Source: Nakamurella multipartita DSM 44233
GTDB lineage: Bacteria; Actinomycetota; Actinomycetes; Mycobacteriales; Nakamurellaceae
NCBI RefSeq assembly: GCF_000024365.1
Contig: NC_013235.1
Span: 3,472,001-3,536,000 of the forward strand
Reading direction: 5' to 3'
Length of the DNA: 64,000 bases
This document shows positions 56,851 to 64,000 of the stretch, one piece after another (the first letter of the stretch is position 1; every line of letters begins with the position of its first letter). The notes beneath the pieces were generated by a model, which was not told where the DNA came from, did no database searches, and saw only the letters and a program-made list of their open reading frames with translations. The translations under genes were made by a program, and so were the position numbers.

Positions 56851-58186
56851 ATGCTCACACAGGAGGAAGACGTGGACGCGCACGCCCTGCGCCGCAGGGG
56901 GTGGTCGATCTCCGCGATCGCCCGCCACCTGGGCAAAGACCGAAAAACGATCAGGGCGTACTTGAACGGTGAGCGGACCGCCGGAGTCCGCTCACCGGCC
57001 GGCCCGGACGTGTTCGAACCGTTCGTGACCTACTGCCGGGAACGGCTGGTCGAGGACCCGCACCTATGGGCGACCGCCTTGTACGACGAGTTGCTGCAGC
57101 TGGGTTACGACCGGTCCTACCCGCGGCTGACGCACAACCTGCGCACTCGTGGGCTGCGGCCGGTGTGCCACGCCTGCCGGCCGGCCGGCGGCCGCCCCGC
57201 AGCGGTCATCGACCACCCGCCGGCCGAGGAAACCCAATGGGACTGGCTCGAGCTGCCCGACCCACCCAGGAGTTGGGACGGCTACGGAGCCAAGGCGTTC
57301 CTGCTGGTCGGCGCGCTGGCCCACTCGAGCAAGTGGCGGGGGGTGCTGGCCGAGGCGATGGACCAGCCGCAGCTGATCGACGCGCAGCACCAGGTCGTGG
57401 TCCGGCTCGGCGGGCTGACCCGGGTCTGGCGGTTCGACCGGATGGCCACCGTCGTGCACCCGGGCACCGGCAAGGTCACCGCCTCTTACGCCGCGGTCGC
57501 CAAGCACTATGGGGTACAGGTCAAACCGTGCCCACCGCGGCGGGGCAACCGCAAGGGTGTGGTCGAGAAGGCCAACCACACCGCGGCGCAACGATGGTGG
57601 CGCACCCTGCCCGACGACATCACCGTCGCCGACGCGCAGGCCCGGCTCGACCAGTTCTGCGCCACCGTCGGCGACACCCGCGACCGCGTCGATGTCGACG
57701 GGAACCGGTGCACCGTCGCGGACCTGGCCGCCCGGGAACGGCTCGCCCCGCTACCCGCCACGGCGTTCCCCGCCGAGCTGGCCGTCGAGCGGGTCGTATC
57801 AGCGCAGGCGTTGGTCTCGTTCCGCGGGAACCGGTACTCCGTGCCGCCCGAGCTGGCCAACGGGCCGGTCACCGTGACCCACCGCCTCGGCTCCCCGGTG
57901 CTGGCGTTCGTCACCGACCGCGGCGTGACAGTAGCCCTGCATCACCGGGGCCGGCGACGGCACCGGCGCCACTATCCGCAGCGAGCACCACGTCACCGCA
58001 CTGAACAAAGCCGCGCTGGCCGCGTTCACCACCGCCAAACCGCACCGCCGCAAACAGCGCATCCCACCCGGCCCGGCCGCCCGGCACGCCGCACAGGTGT
58101 TGCGCGGCGCCACCACCACACCCGACCCCGTCGTCGATCTGACCGTCTACGCGGCCGCGGCCGCCCGCCGGAGGAACCTGCCATGA
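56851..58186 (+). pseudogene. istA: IstA transposase, with an apparent one-base frameshift near its end
   Basis: About 445 residues in two frames. The start, MLTQEEDVDAHALRRRGWSI, has the helix-turn-helix SISAIARHLGKDRKTIRAYL. DDE-type positions: QWDWLEL (Asp), the FDRMATVV strand (Asp) and NRKGVVEKANH (Glu). At about 57950 (after ALHHRG) the family C-terminus continues in the other frame: GDGTGATIRSEHHVTALNKA up to a stop TGA that forms ATGA with istB. In the first frame there is no stop and the reading runs into istB. This may be a mutation, an assembly error, or a programmed shift at the G-rich run; catalytic residues lie before it. Confidence 0.75.
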
Positions 58187-59016
58187 CCACCACCACCACG
58201 GACGACGCGCCGCCGCCGGCCACCCCGGCCGAGAACAGCCGCTACCAACAGCTCCGCGCCCACCTGACCACGCTGAAGCTGCTCGACGCGGCCGCGGCCC
58301 TGCCGGCCGTCCTGGACCAGGCCCGCGCCGAGAACCTCACCATGACCGCGGCTCTGGAACGGCTGCTGCGGATCGAGGTCACTGCGACCGAGGCCCGGCG
58401 GCTCGCCGGCCGGCTCCGGTTCGCCTGCCTGCCCACCGACGCGACCCTGGAGGAGTTCGACTACGACGCCCAACCCGGCGTCGACCCCCGGCTGGTCAAC
58501 GACCTCGCGTCGTGCCGCTACCTCGAGTCCGCCACCAACGTGCTGATGATCGGACCGCCCGGTGTCGGCAAAACCATGCTCGCCACCGGCCTAGCCCGCA
58601 AAGCCGCCGAGGCCGGCTACCGCACCTACTTCACCACCGCCGCCGACCTCGCAGCCCGCTGCCACCGGGCCGCGATCGAAGGTCGGTGGGCCACCACCAT
58701 GCGCTTCTACGCCGGCCCCACCCTGCTCGCGATCGACGAACTGGGCTATTTGCCGTTGCCGGCAGAGGCCGCGTCCGCGTTGTTCCAGGTCGTGGCCCAG
58801 CGGTACCTCAAGACCTCGATCATTCTGACCACAAATAGGCCGGTGACGTCCTGGGGAGAAGTCCTGGGCGACAACATGGTCGCGGCCGCACTACTCGATC
58901 GCCTCTTGCACAGATCGGTCGTCCTCGACATCGCCGGGGATTCGTACAGACTCCGCGATCACCACGCCCGAACCGACAAAATCCGCGCCGGCACCCGCAC
59001 CGGCACGCTACGCTGA
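58183..59016 (+). CDS. istB: IstB helper ATPase
   Basis: A 277-residue AAA+ ATPase required with IstA for transposition. Walker A is IGPPGVGKTMLATGL (about 123), Walker B LLAIDELGYLPLP (about 182), then sensor ILTTNRP near 210. ATG 58183 has GGAGGAACCTGCC upstream and overlaps the istA C-terminal frame stop as ATGA. All key residues are intact, so it may be functional. Confidence 0.93.
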   Translation: MTTTTTDDAPPPATPAENSRYQQLRAHLTTLKLLDAAAALPAVLDQARAENLTMTAALERLLRIEVTATEARRLAGRLRFACLPTDATLEEFDYDAQPGVDPRLVNDLASCRYLESATNVLMIGPPGVGKTMLATGLARKAAEAGYRTYFTTAADLAARCHRAAIEGRWATTMRFYAGPTLLAIDELGYLPLPAEAASALFQVVAQRYLKTSIILTTNRPVTSWGEVLGDNMVAAALLDRLLHRSVVLDIAGDSYRLRDHHARTDKIRAGTRTGTLR

Positions 59017-59029
59017 CCCCGCCACAGGG

Positions 59030-59077
59030 TGGGGAATTTCGACGAGCACCTCTGGGGATCTTCGACGAGCGTCGTCA
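59030..59077 (-). repeat. IS right terminal repeats
   Basis: Read on the minus strand, TGACGACGCTCG is followed by GCTCGTCGAAGATCCCCA and GCTCGTCGAAATTCCCCA, matching the left-end arrangement. Confidence 0.85.
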
Positions 59078-59081
59078 TCGC
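59078..59081. repeat. Target-site duplication, right copy (TCGC)
   Basis: This repeats 56096-56099 directly after the right end of the element. Fusing the two flanks through one copy gives an open MFS frame. Confidence 0.82.
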
Positions 59082-59636
59082 GTCCAACGGCAGCACGCTG
59101 ATCATGATCAGCAGGGTGAACTGGGCCAACACGTGCCCGCCGACCAGGGTGACGTACTGGAACGAGGAGAAGAACCCGCGCCGGTTCGCGGTGGCCGCCT
59201 CCGACATGTAGGTGGCGGAGGTGCCGTACTCGCCGCCGGTCGCGAAGCCCTGCACCAACCGGGCGACGATGAGGATGACCGCGGCCCAGGCTCCGATCGA
59301 CTCCCGGGTCGGCATCACCGCCACCACCAGCGAGCAGGCCGACATCAGGGTGATGCTGACGGTGAGGGCGGCGCGCCGGCCCCGCCGGTCGGCGAACCGC
59401 CCGAAGAACCAGGACCCGACCGGTCGCATGACGAAGGTGATGGCGAAGATCCCGTAGACGTAGATCGTCGAGTTCTTGTCCGCGGAATCGAAGAAGGCGT
59501 TCTCGAAGTACACCGCGAACACCGTGTAGATGTAGACGTCGTACCACTCGACCAGATTGCCGGCCGAACCCTTGATGGTGTTCAGCACCGCCCGGTGCGT
59601 GCTGACCGGTGCCTGCGTAGGTGGGGTCTGCGACAT
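59078..59636 (-). pseudogene. MFS transporter (MHS family), N-terminal part
   Basis: It begins MSQTPPTQAPVSTHRAVL at the ATG 59636 (an earlier GTG/ATG at 59669 would overlap the marR end). Helices and loop motifs of MHS symporters are visible: GNLVEWYDVYIYTVFAVYF, RPVGSWFFGRFADRRGRR and VQGFATGGEYGTSATY. At ...VLPLDAMTT the frame enters the element and soon terminates (about 33 foreign residues). It starts 33 bases after marR and is probably in the same transcript. Confidence 0.88.
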
Positions 59637-59669
59637 GTCACACCATTGCCCGATCGGCGCACCGGTCAA

Positions 59670-60113
59670 TCAGGACGATTCACTGGCGGCGTAGGGGTCG
59701 GTGACCTCCCGCAGGCGCACCAGGGCGTCATGCAGCGCGGTCCACGCCGGCGCTCCGAGATGGGCCGCCCACTCCCCCTGGATCCGGTCCAGTTCGGCCG
59801 TGGCCACCGCCCAGGCCTGCGCCCCACGATCGCTGATGCACACCCGTCGCGCCCGCGCGTCGTGCGGATCCGGTCGCCGCTGCACGTAGCCGGCCGCTTC
59901 CAGCTGGTCGACCAGAGCCCCGGCGGTCTGCTTGGTCACCTGGGCCTGTTCGGCCAGGTCGGTCAGCCGGGTGCCCAGCGGGCCGATCCGCTGGAAGATC
60001 CGGGCCTGGGCCAGCGTGATCGGGTAGCCGGCGTCCACAACCGCGGCCAGCACGCGGTTCTCCGCATGCCGGAACGCGACGAACAGCAGGGTCGGCACGT
60101 TGGGTTCGGCCAT
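59670..60113 (-). CDS. MarR family transcriptional regulator
   Basis: A 147-residue winged-helix regulator. The recognition region is LTDLAEQAQVTKQTAGALVDQLEAAG, followed by the wing YVQRRPDPHDARARRVCISD. ATG 60113 follows AAGAGGATCG. It lies upstream of the disrupted transporter, which is probably its target, and divergent to the DinB-like gene. The effector is unknown. Confidence 0.88.
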   Translation of the reverse strand: MAEPNVPTLLFVAFRHAENRVLAAVVDAGYPITLAQARIFQRIGPLGTRLTDLAEQAQVTKQTAGALVDQLEAAGYVQRRPDPHDARARRVCISDRGAQAWAVATAELDRIQGEWAAHLGAPAWTALHDALVRLREVTDPYAASESS

Positions 60114-60121
60114 CGATCCTC

Positions 60122-60158
60122 TTGACAGTGGTCAGCTTTCCGAACTACTTTTGGTCAG
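60122..60158 (+). promoter_or_regulatory. Promoter with repeated TGGTCAG elements between marR and the DinB-like gene
   Basis: TTGACA (60122-60127), 18 bases and TACTTT (60146-60151) form a plus-strand promoter for the gene at 60190. TGGTCAG occurs at 60129-60135 and 60152-60158, 23 bases apart, which is about two helical turns; these may be MarR half-sites. Regulation of both neighbours is inferred. Confidence 0.45.
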
Positions 60159-60189
60159 ATAACCTTACTACCTTGGACGGGGCAGGGCG

Positions 60190-60792
60190 ATGAACGAGGA
60201 CGAACTGTGGCCGATCATCCACCGGGAACGGGGACGGCTGGCCGACCTGTTGGCCACCCTGACCCCGGACGAGTGGGACGCGCCCTCGTTGTGCGACGGC
60301 TGGCGGGTCCGTGACGTAGCCGCCCATGCGATCACCTCGGCGGACTACTCCACGCCGGCGATGCTGCTGGGGGCCCTGCGGGTACGCGGTGATTTCAACC
60401 GGCTGATGGACCGGATGGCCCGGGAGCAGGGTTCCCGGCCGACCACCGAGATCCTCGAGCGCTACCGCCGCAACGCGACCTCCCGACGCCGGCCACCGGT
60501 CACCCAACCGTTGGACCCGCTGGTCGACGTGCTGGTGCACAGCCAGGACATCGCCATCCCCCTGGGCCGCGAGCACCCGATGCCGGCCGAACCGGCCCGC
60601 CTGGCCGCCCGCTTCGTCGTCGACCGCGGCTTCCCGTACGAGGCGCTGCGCAAGAACCCCGGGATCCGTTTCCAGGCCACCGATGTCGAGTTCGAGGCGG
60701 GGGACGGTGAGCCGGCCCGGGGCCCGATCAGCGCGATCCTGCTGGCCCTGACCGGGCGCTCGGCCGGGTTGGATCGGCTCAGTAGACGGTGA
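60190..60792 (+). CDS. DinB-like mycothiol-dependent isomerase family protein (TIGR03083-type)
   Basis: A 200-residue protein with the N-terminal bundle signature WDAPSLCDGWRVRDVAAHAI (about 29-48) and a later conserved VHSQDIAIPLGRE. These match the maleylpyruvate isomerase-like, mycothiol-dependent DinB proteins of actinobacteria, which use a metal held by histidines. The substrate is unknown. The ATG is 9 bases after a GGACGGGGCA leader. The 3' end overlaps pflA by 14 bases in convergent orientation. Confidence 0.82.
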   Translation: MNEDELWPIIHRERGRLADLLATLTPDEWDAPSLCDGWRVRDVAAHAITSADYSTPAMLLGALRVRGDFNRLMDRMAREQGSRPTTEILERYRRNATSRRRPPVTQPLDPLVDVLVHSQDIAIPLGREHPMPAEPARLAARFVVDRGFPYEALRKNPGIRFQATDVEFEAGDGEPARGPISAILLALTGRSAGLDRLSRR

Positions 60793-61582
60793 GGCCCCGG
60801 GCCCGGAACTGGCCGCGCACCCGTTCGGTCAGCTCCGCCGACGGCGGCTCGGTGTCCTCCAGTTGGTAGGCCAGGCCCAGCTGGTGCCACTTGTCCCGGC
60901 CCATCTGGTGGAACGGCAGCACTTCGACCCGCTCGATCACACCGCCGGGCCCGCGCTGCTGCAGCTCGGCGACGTAGTCGGCGACCGCATCGACGTTGTC
61001 GACCGCGTCGGTCAGGCCCGGCACCAGCACATACCGGACCCAGATCGCGGCGGTGCCCCGATCGGCCAGCCGGCGCCCGAAGGCCAAGGTGGGGGCCAGG
61101 TCTCGGCCGGTGACCCGCCGGTAGGTCTCCGGCAGACCGGATTTGACGTCCAACAGGACCAGGTCCACGTCGTCGAGGAAGGCATCGGACACCCGCGCCC
61201 CGAGGAAGCCGGAGGTGTCGATCGCGGTATGCAGGCCCAGCTCCTTGGCGTAACGCAGCATCCGACCCAGAAAGGCGGTCTGCAGCAACGGTTCTCCGCC
61301 GGAGACGGTCAGTCCGCCACCGGTCGCCCGCAGCACCGGTGCGTAGCGGAAGATGCGGGCCTTGACCTCGTCGATGCCGGTCGGCATCCCGTCCGGCAGC
61401 CGCCAGGTGTCCGGGTTCTGGCAGTACAGGCATCGCAGCGCGCAGCCGGACAGGAAGTAGGTCAGCCGGGTGCCCGGGCCGTCGACCGCGGTGACCAGCT
61501 CCCAGGAGTGCACGCTGCCCAGCATCCCCTCCCGCACCGCGACCAGCCGGGCATCCCGGGCCGGGTCCAGGACGACGGGCAT
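60779..61582 (-). CDS. pflA: Pyruvate formate-lyase activating enzyme (radical SAM)
   Basis: A 267-residue glycyl-radical activase. The cluster motif SGCALRCLYCQNP gives C47, C51 and C54. GGLTVSGGEPLLQTAF is the SAM-binding strand, and LDVKSGLPETYRRVTG follows. ATG 61582 is one base after the pflB stop; the ATG 12 codons earlier overlaps pflB. It generates the glycyl radical on PflB under low oxygen. Confidence 0.95.
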   Translation of the reverse strand: MPVVLDPARDARLVAVREGMLGSVHSWELVTAVDGPGTRLTYFLSGCALRCLYCQNPDTWRLPDGMPTGIDEVKARIFRYAPVLRATGGGLTVSGGEPLLQTAFLGRMLRYAKELGLHTAIDTSGFLGARVSDAFLDDVDLVLLDVKSGLPETYRRVTGRDLAPTLAFGRRLADRGTAAIWVRYVLVPGLTDAVDNVDAVADYVAELQQRGPGGVIERVEVLPFHQMGRDKWHQLGLAYQLEDTEPPSAELTERVRGQFRARGLTVY

Positions 61583-61583
61583 C

Positions 61584-63875
61584 TCACAACGCCCCGTGGA
61601 AGGTCCGCGAGAGCACATCGAGCTGCTGCTCGCGGGTCAGCCGGACGAAGTTCACCGCGTACCCCGACACCCGGATCGTCAGCTGTGGGTAGTTCTCCGG
61701 ATGCTCCATCGCGTCCTGCAGCGTCTCCCGGTTGAGCACGTTGACGTTCATGTGGAAGCCGCGGGCGATCATGTAGGCATCCAGCAGACCGACCAGATTG
61801 AGCGCCTGCTCGTCCTTGGTGCGGCCCAAGCTGCTGGGCACCACGGTCGAGGTCAGCGAGATGCCGTCCTGCGCCTGCTCGTACGGCAGCTTGGCCACCG
61901 ACAACGCGCTGGTCAGCATGCCGTGCCGGTCCCGCCCGTTCATCGGGTTGGCGCCCGGGGCGAACGGTTCGCCCTTGCGCCGGCCGTCCGGGGTGTTGCC
62001 GGTCGCCTTGCCGTAGACCACGTTCGAGGTGATGGTCAGCACCGACTGGGTGTGCACGGCTCCGCGGTAGCTGGGCTGCTGGCGGACCTTGTCCATAAAT
62101 TCGCGGACCAACGCCACGGCGATCTCATCCACCCGGTCGTCGTCGTTGCCGAAGGTCGGGAACTCGCCGTCCACCAGATAGTCGGTGACCAGTCCACTCT
62201 CGTCGCGCACGGGATGCACCCGGGCGTACTTGATGGCCGCCAGCGAGTCGGCCACCACGCTCAGGCCGGCGATGCCGCAGGCCAGGGTGCGCAGGATGGT
62301 CTGGTCGTGCAGGGCCATTTCCAGCCGCTCGTAGGCGTACTTGTCGTGCATGTAGTGCACGCAGTTGAGCGCGTCGACGTAGGTCGCGGCCAGCCAGTCG
62401 AGCATGGTGTCGAACCGGGCCTGCACGTCGTCGTAGTCAAGCGTGTCGCCGACCACCGGACCGGCCGGCAGCGCGGTCGCCGGCACCACCTGAACGCCCG
62501 AGACCTCGTCCCGGCCACCGTTGATCGCATACAGCAGAGCCTTGGCCAGGTTGACCCGGGCGCCGAAGAACTGCATCTGCTTGCCCACCCGCATCGCCGA
62601 GACGCAGCAGGCGATGGCCGCGTCGTCGCCCCAGTCGCCGCGGATCAGGTCGTCGGATTCGTACTGGATGGCCGAGGTGTCGATCGAGACCCGCGCGCAG
62701 AACTCCTTGAACCCGTGCGGGAGCCGGTCGGTCCACAGCACGGTCAGGTTCGGCTCGGGCGCCGGGCCCAGGTTGTACAGGGTCTGCAGCATCCGGAACG
62801 AGTTGCGGGTGACCAGCGGCCGGCCGTCCTCGCCGACGCCGCCGATGGTCTCGGTGACCCAGGTCGGGTCGCCGGAGAACAGCGCGTCGTACTCCGGGGT
62901 GCGCAGGAAGCGCACGATACGCAGCTTGATCACCAGGTCGTCGATCATCTCCTGGGCGTCGGACTCGGTGATCAGGCCGGACTCCAGATCCCGCTGCAGG
63001 TAGACGTCCAGGAAGGTCGAGGTCCGGCCCAGCGACATGGCCGCGCCGTTCTGCTCCTTCACCGCACCCAGGTAGGCCAGGTACAGCCACTGGATGGCCT
63101 CCCGGGCGGTGGCCGCCGGGCGACGCACGTCGAAGCCGTAGCTGTCGGCCATCTGCACCAGTTCCTGCAGGGCCCGGACCTGCTCGGCGTTCTCCTCGCG
63201 ATCGCGGATGACGTCCTCGACGGAGGCCCGGGCGTCCAGCTCGGCCCGGTCGGCCTGCTTGGCCGCGATCAGCCGGTCCACGCCGTACAGGGCCACGCGC
63301 CGGTAGTCGCCGATGATGCGGCCGCGGCCGTAGGCATCGGGCAGGCCGGTGATGATGTGCGACCGGCGGGCCGCCCGCACGTCCGGCGGGTAGACGTCGA
63401 AGACGCCCTGATTGTGGGTCTTGCGATAGCTGGTGAAGATCTTCTTGACGATCGGGTCGGGTTCGTAACCGTAGGTCTTGAGTGCGTCCTCGACCATCCG
63501 CCAGCCACCGTTGGGCATGATCGCCCGCTTGAGCGGGGCGTCGGTCTGCAGGCCGACGATGATCTCGTTGTCCTTGTCGATGTAGCCCGGGGCGTGGGCC
63601 GTGATCGACGACGGGGTGTGCGCATCCACGTCGTAGATGCCCTTGGCCCGCTCCTGCGGAAACATGCCGGCCAAGGTCTGCCAGATGGCCGTGGTCCGCG
63701 GGGTGGGACCGGTCAGGAAGCTGTCGTCGCCGGTGTAGGGCGTGTAGTTGCGCTGGATGAAGTCCCGCACGTCGACGCCGTCGGCCCAGGGGCCGGGCGC
63801 GAAACCCGTCCAGGCGTCCAGGGTCGCGCCGGGACCGGTCGGACGGGTGGCTGTGGTGACCGGATAGCTGGTCAT
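61584..63875 (-). CDS. pflB: Formate C-acetyltransferase (pyruvate formate-lyase)
   Basis: A 763-residue glycyl-radical enzyme splitting pyruvate and CoA into acetyl-CoA and formate. The adjacent catalytic cysteines are in [14 protein letters not shown] (about 421-422) and the radical glycine in [14 protein letters not shown] (about 736). The N-terminal segment ([20 protein letters not shown]) is typical. The ATG has an AAGGAG site. With pflA it gives a fermentative branch unusual for an aerobic actinobacterium. A possible DosR-type motif lies upstream. Confidence 0.96.
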   Translation of the reverse strand: MTSYPVTTATRPTGPGATLDAWTGFAPGPWADGVDVRDFIQRNYTPYTGDDSFLTGPTPRTTAIWQTLAGMFPQERAKGIYDVDAHTPSSITAHAPGYIDKDNEIIVGLQTDAPLKRAIMPNGGWRMVEDALKTYGYEPDPIVKKIFTSYRKTHNQGVFDVYPPDVRAARRSHIITGLPDAYGRGRIIGDYRRVALYGVDRLIAAKQADRAELDARASVEDVIRDREENAEQVRALQELVQMADSYGFDVRRPAATAREAIQWLYLAYLGAVKEQNGAAMSLGRTSTFLDVYLQRDLESGLITESDAQEMIDDLVIKLRIVRFLRTPEYDALFSGDPTWVTETIGGVGEDGRPLVTRNSFRMLQTLYNLGPAPEPNLTVLWTDRLPHGFKEFCARVSIDTSAIQYESDDLIRGDWGDDAAIACCVSAMRVGKQMQFFGARVNLAKALLYAINGGRDEVSGVQVVPATALPAGPVVGDTLDYDDVQARFDTMLDWLAATYVDALNCVHYMHDKYAYERLEMALHDQTILRTLACGIAGLSVVADSLAAIKYARVHPVRDESGLVTDYLVDGEFPTFGNDDDRVDEIAVALVREFMDKVRQQPSYRGAVHTQSVLTITSNVVYGKATGNTPDGRRKGEPFAPGANPMNGRDRHGMLTSALSVAKLPYEQAQDGISLTSTVVPSSLGRTKDEQALNLVGLLDAYMIARGFHMNVNVLNRETLQDAMEHPENYPQLTIRVSGYAVNFVRLTREQQLDVLSRTFHGAL

Positions 63876-63928
63876 GGTTGCTCGGCTCCTTGTGGGATCG
63901 GCCGTTCTCGGTTCTCACCTTTGGTTTG

Positions 63929-63972
63929 ACCATAGGCACGAGAAGGGCCGGCCGACACGGTACAAAGTCCCT
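63929..63972 (-). promoter_or_regulatory. Candidate pflB promoter with DosR-like box
   Basis: On the minus strand AGGGACTTTGTACC (63972-63959) keeps the GGGACTTT half of the mycobacterial DosR motif, with a poorly conserved second half. A TATGGT -10 (63934-63929) would start transcription near 63922, about 44 bases from the box centre, a normal activator distance. Anaerobic induction by a DosR-like regulator is inferred. Confidence 0.38.
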
Positions 63973-64000
63973 AGTTGGGCTGTCGCCGTTGGCCGAGCGA

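Larger units (their letters stand above)
56100..59077 (+). mobile_element. IS21-family insertion sequence, 2978 bp
   Basis: The ends are TGATGACGCTCGT (left) and TGACGACGCTCGT (right, complement), beginning with TG and ending in CA as for IS21. Subterminal repeats of GCTCG(T/C)-GAA-CCCCA type occur twice at each end (56107-56125 and 56131-56148; 59030-59047 and 59053-59070). The cargo is a 127-residue protein, istA and istB. It is longer than the usual 2-2.5 kb. It splits an MFS gene with a TCGC target duplication. The small difference between the ends and the clean restoration of the host frame suggest recent insertion. Confidence 0.92.

Noticed and set aside
56560-59016. A single 818-codon frame joining IstA and IstB
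   Set aside because: IstA's conserved C-terminus is in the other frame and ends with an ATGA overlap at istB, so I treat it as a frameshift.

Overview
The window is 64 kb of high-GC DNA with tightly packed genes, actinobacterial -10 elements (TANNNT) and several leaderless starts. An ImuA'/ImuB/DnaE2 mutasome under a LexA box, GlgE, a mycothiol-type DinB enzyme, NrtR and a DUF222/HNH protein all point to an actinobacterium. Nakamurella or a close relative is my best guess; it is an inference from content, not from a search. No rRNA, tRNA or CRISPR array was seen.

Region by region: 1-9.4 kb (minus) holds an SOS mutagenesis cassette (imuA', a DUF222/HNH gene, imuB, dnaE2) that runs on through a small conserved gene, xthA and an amidotransferase into glnE, with overlapping stops and starts. 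9.3-16.6 kb (minus) carries hisD-C-B, a 51-codon membrane protein, hisH, and upstream of them nadA-B-C. The divergent nrtR gene shares with nadA a promoter region holding a 23-bp inverted repeat. 17.4-25.7 kb holds a frameshifted Tat-exported metallophosphoesterase with two small partners, dnaE1 and small envelope or hydrolase genes. 25.7-30.3 kb holds glgE, pgi and an arsR-VOC pair.

30.3-47.2 kb is an exopolysaccharide locus of the Wzx/Wzy type: initiating glycosylphosphotransferase, flippase, polymerase, Wzz-like protein with a degenerate kinase-like tail, four glycosyltransferases, an acyltransferase, a GH18-like lipoprotein, and a sugar-nucleotide set (glucose-1-phosphate cytidylyltransferase, RfbC-like epimerase, SDR epimerase, SAF-domain oxidoreductase) that looks like an uncharacterised CDP-sugar pathway. 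47.2-52.3 kb is housekeeping (rluD-type, lspA, antiporter, metF, polyprenyl synthase).

52.5-55.3 kb encodes a secreted polysaccharide deacetylase with an almost perfect 396-bp internal repeat, overlapping a GH26-like lipoprotein. 55.3-59.6 kb is an MFS transporter split by a 2978-bp IS21-family element; removing the element and one 4-bp target duplication restores the reading frame exactly. The element carries a passenger gene and a long hairpin over the istA ribosome-binding site. The window ends with marR, a DinB-like gene, and pflA-pflB with a DosR-like motif upstream.
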